A stretch of 64,000 nucleotides of DNA from an uncultured Collinsella sp. Lineage in GTDB: Bacteria; Actinomycetota; Coriobacteriia; Coriobacteriales; Coriobacteriaceae. The stretch covers positions 1 to 64,000 of the forward strand of contig UQIE01000012.1 of assembly GCA_900541065.1 (NCBI GenBank), read 5' to 3'. Each line of letters opens with the position of its first letter. Positions within the stretch are counted from its first letter, which is position 1. This document shows, piece after piece, positions 8,490 to 17,782 of this stretch. The notes below the pieces were generated by a model. That model was not told the DNA's origin. It ran no database searches and was given only the letters and a program-made list of their open reading frames with translations. A program made the position numbers and the translations under genes.

Positions 8490-10858
8490 TAGCGCTCGCC
8501 TCCTTCCATGACGGCTGCAATTTCTTCTTGGGTAAGCCCCAGCTCCTCGGCGGAAAGCTGCGACTGTGCAATCTCCAGGTACGCTGGGCAGCCGTGCAGC
8601 AGCTCCTCGTGCGTGCCGGTGCCCACTACGTGACCGTCGTCGAGCACGATGATCTGGTCGGCGTGCATGATGGTCGCGATGCGCTGGGCCACGACCACGA
8701 GTGCGGCGTCAGTGACGTTTTTGGCCAGCTCCTCGCGCAGGCGCGCGTCGGTCTTGTAGTCGAGGGCGCTAAACGAGTCATCGAACACCACGACCTCGGG
8801 CTTTTTGGCCAACGCGCGGGCGATGGCCAGACGCTGGCGCTGGCCGCCCGAGACATTGGAGCCGCCCTGGCTGATGGGGGAGTCGTAGCCGCCCTCGCGC
8901 TCGGCGATAAAGTCCTCGGCCTGTGCGATGCGTGCCGCCTGGCGCATGTCATCATCGCTCACCATGTCGCCGGCAAATTTGAGGTTGCTCTCGACAGTGC
9001 CCGAGAACAGACGCCCCTGCTGCGGGATGTAACCAATGCGGCGGCGAAGCTCGGAAAGGGTCATATCGCGCACGTCGATGCCGTCGAGCGAAATGCTGCC
9101 GCCCGTGACGTCGTATAAGCGCGGAATCAGCTGCACGAGCGTGGACTTGCCCGAGCCCGTGGAGCCAATGATTCCGAGCATCTGGCCGGCGTGCGTGGTG
9201 AAGTTCACGCCGCTGATGACGTCGGCGCGGGCATCGGGATACTGGAAGCTCACGTCGCGGAAGGTGAGCTCGCCGCGCGGCGCGCTGGCTGCGGGCAGTT
9301 TGGGCGAGGCAGGGTCGTTGATGCTCGTGGGGCAGGTGATGACCTCTTCCACGCGCTCTGCTGCGACCTCGGCGCGGGGCAGGATGACCGAAACCATGGT
9401 GAGGATCATAAACGCCATGACGATCTGCATGGTGTAGGAGATGAACGCCATCATGTTGCCGACCTGCATCACGCCGTCGGACACGCCCTGCGCGCCAAAC
9501 CAGACGATAAGCACGGTGATGCAGTTCATGACGAGCATCATGAGCGGCATCATGAAGCTCATGGCGCGGTTGGTGTAGAGCTGCGTGGTCATCAGGTCGA
9601 GCGAAGCCTTGTCAAAACGCTCGAGTTCATGCTCCTCACGGTTGAACGAGCGGATGGGCATAAGGCCGTCGAGCAGCTCGCGGGCGGTAAGGTTCACGCG
9701 GTCCACAAAGCTCTGCATCTTTTTGAACTTGGGCATGGTGAGGCCCATGAGCACGCCGACAACGGCCGAAACCGCGATGATGGCCACGGCGATGGTCCAC
9801 TCCAGGCCGGTGTGGTTGGCCAGGACGCGCATGACGGCGACGATGCCCATGACGGGCGCCATGAGGCACATGCGGATAAACAGGGTTGCGGCCATCTGAA
9901 TCTGCTGAATGTCGTTGGTGCAGCGAGTGATGAGCGAGGCCTGGCTAAACTTGCCCACCTCGGCTGGCGAGAAGTGCATGACCTTGTTGAAGGTCTCGCG
10001 GCGCAGGTCGCGTGCGATGGAACAGGCGGTGCGCGAGGCCACGGCGCCGGTTAGGATGGTGGCGACCAGTGAGATCAGGCACAGACCAAACATCGTGGTC
10101 GCCATGCGGCCCAGGTAGGCGTTCTGCACGTCGGCGGGGTCGATACCCTGCGCCTTGTACTCGTCTTGCACATAGCTCACGGCGCGTTGGGTCACGATGG
10201 AGCCCGACATGGAGCCCATTTTGTCCGCCATTTCATTGGCGCCCTCGACGAGCTTGCTTTGGTCTACCAGACCGCCCTCGACACCTAGGCGCAGACTCTT
10301 CATGGTGATCTTGCCGCCGTCGGCATCAATCTGCTTCTGCATGTTTTGCGCCGCTGTGGCCTTCTGCTGCATCTCGGCGAGCTGCTCGGGCGTCATTGCC
10401 GCCATCTGCTCGGGGGTGGGCATGGCCTGGGCGCCGCCGCCATTGCTTGCCTCGGTGGATGCGCCGGTCATGTCGCCCATGGAGCTGGCGTCGATGCCCT
10501 GGTTGAGAGAAAGGACGACGGTCTCGGGCAGGCTCATAATGTCGGCAATCTTGCCGCCATCGGCACGCTCTTCCTCGGTGCCCTTGTACGTTCGAATGCC
10601 TTTTTTGTCAGCCTTGCTAAACACGGCCTCCACAGCTTTGGCGTCCTTGGTGCTCATAAAGAGCTCAAGGTCATCGAGTGATTCGGCACGAATGGTGTCG
10701 GGCACGGGCGAGGCGATGCCGCCTTGCTGTACGCCCACGTCGACGATGTCGCTCATGTAGGTAGGCAGTGCCAGATCGGCGTTGCAGCTGATTACGATAA
10801 GTACGATAGCTGTGAACAGTGCCAGGACATGCTTTTTAAAGAGCTTGAGAATCCTCAC
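8489..10858 (-). CDS. ABC exporter half-transporter with large external loop, degenerate-site subunit
   Basis: A 789-residue permease-ATPase fusion, about 170-200 residues longer than usual. The extra length lies between the first membrane helix (about 10-32) and the second (about 250-275). It is a hydrophilic, Met/Gln/Ala-rich loop that would face outside, with MTPEQLAEMQQKATAAQNMQ. The ATPase domain has Walker A GSTGSGKST and signature VSGGQRQRLAIARAL, but Walker B reads VVVFDDSFSALD, with Asp in place of the catalytic Glu. That marks the non-catalytic site of heterodimeric exporters. The start is GTG, overlapping the marR stop (GTGA); the stop overlaps the next ATG. One operon: marR, this gene, and the canonical subunit. 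Confidence 0.9.
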   Translation of the reverse strand: MRILKLFKKHVLALFTAIVLIVISCNADLALPTYMSDIVDVGVQQGGIASPVPDTIRAESLDDLELFMSTKDAKAVEAVFSKADKKGIRTYKGTEEERADGGKIADIMSLPETVVLSLNQGIDASSMGDMTGASTEASNGGGAQAMPTPEQMAAMTPEQLAEMQQKATAAQNMQKQIDADGGKITMKSLRLGVEGGLVDQSKLVEGANEMADKMGSMSGSIVTQRAVSYVQDEYKAQGIDPADVQNAYLGRMATTMFGLCLISLVATILTGAVASRTACSIARDLRRETFNKVMHFSPAEVGKFSQASLITRCTNDIQQIQMAATLFIRMCLMAPVMGIVAVMRVLANHTGLEWTIAVAIIAVSAVVGVLMGLTMPKFKKMQSFVDRVNLTARELLDGLMPIRSFNREEHELERFDKASLDLMTTQLYTNRAMSFMMPLMMLVMNCITVLIVWFGAQGVSDGVMQVGNMMAFISYTMQIVMAFMILTMVSVILPRAEVAAERVEEVITCPTSINDPASPKLPAASAPRGELTFRDVSFQYPDARADVISGVNFTTHAGQMLGIIGSTGSGKSTLVQLIPRLYDVTGGSISLDGIDVRDMTLSELRRRIGYIPQQGRLFSGTVESNLKFAGDMVSDDDMRQAARIAQAEDFIAEREGGYDSPISQGGSNVSGGQRQRLAIARALAKKPEVVVFDDSFSALDYKTDARLREELAKNVTDAALVVVAQRIATIMHADQIIVLDDGHVVGTGTHEELLHGCPAYLEIAQSQLSAEELGLTQEEIAAVMEGGER

Positions 10859-11304
10859 TCGGCATCTCTCCTTTCTTGATTGCGGTCGATAATTTCGTTG
10901 AAACGCCTTAGAAGGCGCACCATCTCTTGGGTATCTGTTTCGCCGAGCTGCTCGAGGAAGGCCGCGGTGCGCTCCTCGAATTCCCGACGTTTGATTTCGA
11001 GATTCTGGAATCCCTTATCGGTCATCGTGACGTGTACACGACGACGGTCGGTCTTTGAGTGCTCGCGCTCGACCCAGCCCTTGGCTTCGAGAGCGCGTAG
11101 GATATTGGCGATGCGGGCACTCGAGACCCAGGCGCGATCAGCGAGTTCGCTCGGCGTGAGCGAACCGCCGGCGAGTATGAGGGCGCGCATGACGGCCATC
11201 TCGCCGCCGAGGGCTTTGTCCGCAAAACGCGAAATGCGCTGATGCATGCTGCCGAACTCGGTAAGGAGCTGACGCCCAAGTTCACGGAAATCGGTATCTT
11301 CCAC
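10855..11304 (-). CDS. MarR family transcriptional regulator
   Basis: A 149-residue winged-helix repressor-type protein. The DNA-binding segment is LTPSELADRAWVSSARIANILRALEAKGWVEREHSKTDRRRVHVTMTD in style (recognition helix about residues 66-80, and the wing with DRRRVHV). It is first in a three-gene operon with a heterodimeric ABC exporter, the usual layout for a ligand-released repressor of an efflux pump. The start is GTG at 11304 with AGGGG six bases upstream. The start codon lies inside a 15-bp inverted repeat (11296-11310 / 11330-11344), suggesting autoregulation. Confidence 0.9.
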   Translation of the reverse strand: MEDTDFRELGRQLLTEFGSMHQRISRFADKALGGEMAVMRALILAGGSLTPSELADRAWVSSARIANILRALEAKGWVEREHSKTDRRRVHVTMTDKGFQNLEIKRREFEERTAAFLEQLGETDTQEMVRLLRRFNEIIDRNQERRDAE

Positions 11305-11344
11305 CGAAAACCCCTAACACTAGAAACTATTTTCGGTGGAAGAT
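11296..11344. promoter_or_regulatory. Inverted repeat at the marR start: probable operator
   Basis: ATCTTCCACCGAAAA at 11296-11310 and its exact complement at 11330-11344 flank 19 bases. The left arm contains the GTG start codon (11302-11304), and the ribosome binding site is in the spacer. It could be the MarR operator. In RNA it would form a hairpin exposing the ribosome binding site in the loop and hiding the start codon. Confidence 0.55.
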
Positions 11345-11556
11345 GATACCCCCATACGCGGGCCTCATACAGTAGGCAATATTAAGAGCTCATTAAGACT
11401 TAAAATCATTCAATTGCTAAAGCGTTTCAAAGGACTATCATGCCCGCGGTTAGGCGAGGGGTTGTCACCACCATGACGACTGGGACTCATATAATCGCCA
11501 CGTGCGATGCTCCAACTTCCCGCAAGGAGACACCTTACATAAAGGGGGATGGAGTC

Positions 11557-12306
11557 ATGGCATTTGACTTCACGGGCAAGACCGCGATTGTCACGGGCGG
11601 CACTCAGGGCATTGGCCTCGAGATCGCCAAGGGCATCGTCGCGGGCGGCGGACATGTCGCGCTCATCGCAAGGAACGCTGCTAAGGGCGAGGCCGCTGTG
11701 GCCGAGCTTGGCGAGGGCAACAAGTTCTATCAGCTCGATGTCGCCGATGCGCCCAAGGCGCGCGAGACCGTCGAGCAGATTTTTACGGACCTGCCGCAAA
11801 CCAACATCCTGATCAACTGCGCTGGCGTCATCAGCACCAAGAAGTTCGACGAGATCGATGACACCGAGTGGCGCCGCACCATCGACATCAACCTCAACGG
11901 TACCTTTACCATGATGAACGCCGTCTACCCGCACTTTAAGGCGGCCCATGCCGGCACTATCGTCAACGTGAGTTCCGTTGCGGGCAAGATCGGTGGCGGC
12001 CTGCTCGGCACCGCGGCTTACGCGAGCTCCAAAGCAGGCGTTAACGGTCTGACCAAGGCAGTCGCCAAGGAAGGCGGCAAGTTTGGCGTTCGCTGCAACG
12101 CCGTGTGCCCGTCGCTCACGTTGACCGATATGACCTCGATTCTCTCTGACGAGAACTCTCAGCGCATCATCAACGGTATTCCTCTGGGCCGCGCCGCCCA
12201 GGCCAGCGAGCCTGCGCAGATGGTGCTGTTCTTCGCTTCCGACCTCGCCAGCTTCGTGAACGGCGAGATTGGTGACTGCGACGGCGGCATCGTCCTGGAC
12301 GGGTAA
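11557..12306 (+). CDS. SDR family NAD(P)-dependent oxidoreductase
   Basis: A 249-residue classical short-chain dehydrogenase. The cofactor site is TGGTQGIG (13-20), the structural motif NCAG lies at 87-90, and the catalytic residues are Ser140 (VNVSS) with Tyr155 and Lys159 (YASSK). The C terminus GEIGDCDGGIVLDG is typical of the family. ATG 11557 follows AAAGGGGG; longer in-frame starts add non-homologous residues. The next gene, 108 bp downstream, is a KdgT-type permease. A role in sugar-acid metabolism (2-keto-3-deoxygluconate, gluconate or 5-keto forms, as for KduD/IdnO-like enzymes) is therefore plausible but inferred from the neighbour only. Confidence 0.88.
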   Translation: MAFDFTGKTAIVTGGTQGIGLEIAKGIVAGGGHVALIARNAAKGEAAVAELGEGNKFYQLDVADAPKARETVEQIFTDLPQTNILINCAGVISTKKFDEIDDTEWRRTIDINLNGTFTMMNAVYPHFKAAHAGTIVNVSSVAGKIGGGLLGTAAYASSKAGVNGLTKAVAKEGGKFGVRCNAVCPSLTLTDMTSILSDENSQRIINGIPLGRAAQASEPAQMVLFFASDLASFVNGEIGDCDGGIVLDG

Positions 12307-12311
12307 TACCC

Positions 12312-12365
12312 CGCGGTGATCGTTTGGCGGCGACCCTGGCGACTCGGGGTTGTCGCCTTCTTTCT
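12312..12365 (+). terminator. Weak hairpin between the SDR and the permease
   Basis: GGCGACCC..GGGGTTGTCGCC pairs just after the SDR stop and is followed by TTCTTTC. It could partly terminate transcription or stabilise the upstream mRNA. The downstream permease has its own strong ribosome binding site. Confidence 0.45.
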
Positions 12366-12414
12366 GACATAGGCGCGTGCGGCTACGATTCGCATGCATC
12401 CAAAGGAGATATAT

Positions 12415-13431
12415 ATGAGTGAATCGACTGCGGTGGAGGCGCCGGCGGCAAAGGAGCCGTTCTTTAAGATGTCCTCCATCCCGGGCGCCAATATCTTGGT
12501 GCCGCTTCTGTTGGGCTGCCTGCTCAACACGCTATTCCCCGACCTGTTTAAAACGCTCGGTAGCTTTACGCTTGGCATGACCCAGCAGGGTGCAGGCCCG
12601 CTCGTTGGCGCCTTTTTGCTCATCGTCGGTACGACGATTTCGTTTAAGAGTGCTCCCGCCGCCGCTGCACGCGGCGCCATCATCATCGCTGTCAAGCAGA
12701 TCGTGGTCGTTGCCGTGTCGCTGCTCATCCTTTATGTGTTCAACGACAACCTGTTTGGCATCTCTGCCATGGTGATGCTGGCGGCTTGCACCGGCGCCAA
12801 CAACGCTATGTACGCTGGGCTGATGGGTACCATGGGCAACGAGGCTGAGCGTGGCGCCGTCGCCATCACCACGCTCGTTGTCGGCCCTCCGGTCACGATG
12901 ATCGTGCTCGGCGCTGCCGGTCAGGCTCCGATCGGCTGGTCGCTCGTGGGCGCCATCCTGCCGATCGTCGTCGGCATTATTCTGGGCAACCTCTTCCCGA
13001 GCTTTAAGAAGATGATGGCACCGGCACTTTCCGCCATCATCGTGCTCGTCTTCTTTGCCATGGGCTCGACCATGACCTTCGGCCAGCTTATCAATGGCGG
13101 TCTTCCCGGCATCGTGCTTGGCGTGATTTGCTCGGTAGTCTTTGCAATTCCCGTTATCGCGGTCGATAAGCTCACGGGCGGTACGGGTGTCGCAGGTGCG
13201 GCCATTTCGAGCTGCGCCGGAGCCAATGTGGCCACGCCTGCTGCCATGGCAAGCGTCAACGAGGCCATGTACGGCGGCGCGGTGCTCGCGACGGCCACGG
13301 CACAGGTTGCTGCCTGCGCAATCGTTACGGCTATTTTGACCCCGCTGGTCACCAGCTGGTGCTACAAGCATTTTGAGGGCCAGCAGAGCAACGGCAAGGC
13401 AACGACCGACAAGGCCTCCGCAGCCGCCTAA
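12415..13431 (+). CDS. kdgT: 2-keto-3-deoxygluconate permease (KdgT family)
   Basis: A 338-residue inner-membrane transporter with about ten hydrophobic segments rich in Gly and Ala. Recognisable stretches are IPGANILVPLLLGCLLNTLFP near the N terminus, GTTISFKSAP, ACTGANNAMYAGLMG, and a second half with GSTMTFGQ, DKLTGGTGVAGAAISSCAGA and NVATPAAMA. These match the KdgT family, which imports 2-keto-3-deoxygluconate with protons. ATG 12415 has AAAGGAG eight bases upstream. It is paired with the SDR gene, which supports a sugar-acid use locus; no KDG kinase or aldolase is beside it. A strong terminator follows at 13470. Confidence 0.85.
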   Translation: MSESTAVEAPAAKEPFFKMSSIPGANILVPLLLGCLLNTLFPDLFKTLGSFTLGMTQQGAGPLVGAFLLIVGTTISFKSAPAAAARGAIIIAVKQIVVVAVSLLILYVFNDNLFGISAMVMLAACTGANNAMYAGLMGTMGNEAERGAVAITTLVVGPPVTMIVLGAAGQAPIGWSLVGAILPIVVGIILGNLFPSFKKMMAPALSAIIVLVFFAMGSTMTFGQLINGGLPGIVLGVICSVVFAIPVIAVDKLTGGTGVAGAAISSCAGANVATPAAMASVNEAMYGGAVLATATAQVAACAIVTAILTPLVTSWCYKHFEGQQSNGKATTDKASAAA

Positions 13432-13469
13432 TGCCAAACGGTAATCAAAGCTAAAAACTAGCTACGCCA

Positions 13470-13503
13470 CAGGGCGGCCACGGGTGATCCCGTGGCCGCC
13501 CTG
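13470..13503. terminator. Strong hairpin after the KdgT gene
   Basis: A perfect 15-bp stem (CAGGGCGGCCACGGG and its complement) with a TGAT loop. No long T tract follows, but the stem is very GC-rich. It isolates the permease from the pfl region. Confidence 0.7.
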
Positions 13504-13504
13504 C

Positions 13505-13898
13505 AGTTTCTGTAGGGTCTTTGGGACACTTTACCCTGCTAAAGCTGGCATAACAGCTAGAGTGAACGTCGTACAAAGGCAAGGAAAAATACCAAACAAA
13601 TCGGTGAACGGTAGTTGTTCGCGCTCGCATTTCCTGCGGATTTGTTAAAAACGCCATAATGGTATAAAAAAAGAAACATATAACAGCACTGATGAAGGGG
13701 GTAGCTATGTTATCCTTCTCAAACGGGTGAAATCTTGGGTTTTGGGTTGCAGTTCCAAGGTGGACAAACGTTTTTCCCTGTACCAACGTGTGGTGAAGAA
13801 CGGAAGAAGCCGGTAGTGCAAGCCGATAATTCAAGAATTCAATAAGCAGCGGTGTGAGAGAGCGCCGCATTACACGTAACTAGGAGCGTGGTTACACA
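13505..13898 (+). promoter_or_regulatory. Long leader / promoter region of pflB
   Basis: About 390 bp without a supported gene. A possible promoter is TTGTTA (13642-13647) with TATAAA (13663-13668). This would give a 5' leader of more than 200 nt. In it, AAGGGGG precedes a short reading frame at 13707-13730 (MLSFSNG, or 12 codons from 13692). Long open reading frames on the minus strand here look like shadows. The leader may carry redox or carbon control of pflB, but I see no recognisable operator. Confidence 0.4.
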
Positions 13899-15950
<2,052 letters not shown>

Positions 15951-15951
15951 C

Positions 15952-16012
15952 TATTGTTAGTGCTATACTAACAATAACGATTACTGATTAGCGCGCCGGT
16001 TTCGGCCGGCGC
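15952..16012 (+). promoter_or_regulatory. Two hairpins between the PFL core and radical-domain genes
   Basis: TATTGTTAGT and ACTAACAATA (15952-15961 / 15967-15976) form a perfect stem, then GCGCCGG..CCGGCGC (15993-16012) forms another. Neither has a clear T tract. They may set the ratio of core to radical-domain mRNA by partial termination or decay protection. Confidence 0.5.
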
Positions 16013-16035
16013 CTATCGATCGAAGGAGACACATT

Positions 16036-16287
16036 ATGAAGGTTTCTGAAGTTTCCGAGACTCAGGCCGATAACCTGGTCCACATGCTCGACGCTTACGC
16101 CGAGAAGGGTGGCCATCACCTGAACATCAACGTCTTCAACCGTGAGACGTTGCTCGATGCTCAGGCTCACCCCGAGAAGTACCCGCAGCTGACCATCCGC
16201 GTTTCCGGCTATGCCGTGAACTTCCATACGCTCACCAAGGAGCAGCAGGACGAGGTCATTTCGCGTACCTTCCACGACAAGTTCTAA
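16036..16287 (+). CDS. grcA: Separate glycyl radical domain of pyruvate formate-lyase (GrcA-like)
   Basis: An 83-residue protein that is essentially only the PFL C terminus: HLNINVFNRETLLDAQAHPE, then YPQLTIRVSGYAVNF with the radical glycine at position 58, and LTKEQQDEVISRTF. PflA would install the glycyl radical here, and it must dock into the core enzyme encoded 85 bp upstream. In E. coli the comparable YfiD/GrcA is a spare part for a full-length PFL. Here the adjacent core lacks the domain altogether, so this protein should be an obligatory subunit. It has its own strong site (AAGGAG) before ATG 16036, so it is not the product of a simple nonsense mutation. Confidence 0.93.
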   Translation: MKVSEVSETQADNLVHMLDAYAEKGGHHLNINVFNRETLLDAQAHPEKYPQLTIRVSGYAVNFHTLTKEQQDEVISRTFHDKF

Positions 16288-16309
16288 AGGGGTTTAACTC
16301 CCGCAGGAT

Positions 16310-16439
16310 CGCCGGGCCGCTTTGGGTTACTTTCCAAAACGTCCTCGGACATGCAAAGGGCTCCGCTGCGCACTTCGCGCGGCGGAGCCCTTTGCGTCCT
16401 GCGGAAATGTTTTGGAAAGTAACCCAAAGCGGCCCGGCG
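16310..16439 (+). repeat. Double-stem element with conserved internal loop (copy A)
   Basis: Outer arms at 16310-16340 and 16409-16439 are perfect complements over 31 bp. Inner arms at 16353-16366 and 16382-16395 pair over 14 bp. The unpaired sides are GTCCTCGGACAT (16341-16352) and GTCCTGCGGAAAT (16396-16408). The same loop motifs recur in the copies at 29765, 35212 and 43648, whose stems differ in sequence. It lies after the radical-domain gene in the same orientation and may also terminate it. Confidence 0.8.
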
Positions 16440-16552
16440 GGGGTCCTGTGTAGTCACCCTTTAGGCGGAACTCTCCTAATTATTTGGATGAGTCGTTTAC
16501 TTGCTTGTGCTGTTACCGTCTTCCCGCTGTTGTTGGGGTATGCTTTGTTCGT

Positions 16553-16569
16553 ATGTAAACGTTTGACAT
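16553..16569. promoter_or_regulatory. LacI-type operator upstream of the sucrose-locus regulator
   Basis: TGTAAACGTTTGACA contains the AAACGTTT core typical of LacI-family operators. Related boxes occur before the first GH32 gene at 17655, 17702 and 17720. It is located about 20-35 bp before the regulator's start, consistent with autoregulation. Confidence 0.6.
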
Positions 16570-16588
16570 GTTGATGGGGGAGGGTGCT

Positions 16589-17599
16589 ATGGCTCTCGAG
16601 GGCGCTCGTTCTAAGGATTCTGCTAAGCCTGGCATCAAGGAAGTTGCAGCGGTGGCGGGGGTTTCGCCTACTACGGTATCTCGCGTGCTTAATAATCGCG
16701 GCTATATTAGCCAAGAGACCCGCGATAAGGTCCATGCCGCGATGGAGCGCATCAACTATACGCCCAACGATATCGCCCGTGCCATGCTCAACGGTCGCCT
16801 GAATCTTATCGGTATGATCGTTCCCTTTGTGAGCAGCCCGTTCCATGCTCAGGTTGTGCAGGCGGTCGAGCGCACGTTAGCGGAAAACGGCTTTAAGATG
16901 TTGCTGTGCAACAGCGCCAATCGACCCGATCTTGAGCGTTCCTATATTGACATGCTCCGCCGCAATATGGTCGACGGCGTCATCGTCAACTCCCTCAATA
17001 TCGGTGCCGAGGCATATGCCGAGATGGGCTTGAGCCTGGTTGGCATCGACTGCGATCTTGGCGAGGGCTCTGTCCAGATTGCAAGTGACAGCTATGGCAT
17101 TGGCGAGCTCGCCACGCGCCGTCTGATTGATGACAGCTGCAGGCGTATCCTGTGCCTGCGCAGCAATAGCCGCATGCGCATGCCTGCCAATAAGCGTACC
17201 GATGCCTACCTCGATGTTGTTGAGCAGGCCGGTTTGTCCGCGCTTGTCCGTGAGGTTGAGTTCGTTAAGCCCGACGACGAAAAGGGCGCGGTCGTTGCGA
17301 AGATCCTCGATGAGAACCCCGATATTGACGGCATCTTTGCGGGAGACGATACGATGGCGGCCATCTGTCTCAACGTGATGAAGCAGCGCGGCTTGAGCGC
17401 TCCAGACGATATTAAGGTCGTGGGCGCGGATGGTGCCCGCCGAACTATGACGTTTATGCCTGACTTAACAACCGTACGTCAAGATATCGATCGCATCGGA
17501 GAGCTCGCGGCGCAATCCATCATCGCTCTTATTAACGGCGATAATCCCGAATCGAATATCAAGCTTCCCGTTGAACTTATTGAGGGCAAAACCGCGTAG
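16589..17599 (+). CDS. LacI family transcriptional regulator of the sucrose/fructan locus
   Basis: A 336-residue LacI/GalR-type regulator. The N-terminal helix-turn-helix and hinge read IKEVAAVAGVSPTTVSRVLN, then YTPNDIARAMLNGRLNLIG. The remaining ~270 residues are the periplasmic-binding-protein-like effector domain (NSANRPDLERSYIDMLRR, DGIFAGDDTMAAICL). I chose ATG 16589 because GGGGGAGG lies five bases upstream; the ATG at 16568 lacks a site. It precedes, in the same direction, two GH32 genes and a PTS EIIBC. AAACGTTT-type boxes lie before itself and before the first GH32 gene, so it is the likely local repressor. The effector is probably a fructose-containing sugar or phosphate (inference). 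Confidence 0.9.
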   Translation: MALEGARSKDSAKPGIKEVAAVAGVSPTTVSRVLNNRGYISQETRDKVHAAMERINYTPNDIARAMLNGRLNLIGMIVPFVSSPFHAQVVQAVERTLAENGFKMLLCNSANRPDLERSYIDMLRRNMVDGVIVNSLNIGAEAYAEMGLSLVGIDCDLGEGSVQIASDSYGIGELATRRLIDDSCRRILCLRSNSRMRMPANKRTDAYLDVVEQAGLSALVREVEFVKPDDEKGAVVAKILDENPDIDGIFAGDDTMAAICLNVMKQRGLSAPDDIKVVGADGARRTMTFMPDLTTVRQDIDRIGELAAQSIIALINGDNPESNIKLPVELIEGKTA

Positions 17600-17654
17600 T
17601 TCATCCCGTGCCAAAAGAATTCCTCAAACGCCTCTGATGACCGTTCACCGGCAT

Positions 17655-17740
17655 ATGTCAACCGTTTGCCGACGACTGGAACTGCGAAAAGACGTATTGG
17701 TGTGAAAACGTTTGACATATGAAAACGATTGACATATCTT
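17655..17740 (+). promoter_or_regulatory. Promoter with overlapping LacI-type operators before the first GH32 gene
   Basis: TTGACA (17712-17717) and TATCTT (17735-17740) are spaced exactly 17 bp. GTGAAAACGTTTGACATA (17702-17719) and TGAAAACGATTGACATA (17720-17736) overlap both elements, and a third weaker box (TGTCAACCGTTTG) begins near 17657. Repression by the upstream LacI-type protein is the simple reading. Confidence 0.65.
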
Positions 17741-17782
17741 GCCATTGTACCGAGTTAGTATGTCGTGGAAAGGAAGTCTCGG

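Noticed and set aside
6390..8492. A 700-codon open frame on the + strand opposite the ABC exporter gene
   Set aside because: It mirrors a clear ABC transporter with complete motifs on the other strand. Its product is rich in His, Val and Arg with no domain pattern, typical of an antisense shadow in GC-rich DNA.
13451..13870. A 139-codon minus-strand frame in the pflB leader region
   Set aside because: No ribosome binding site, no recognisable domain, and it spans a strong terminator and the probable pflB promoter.
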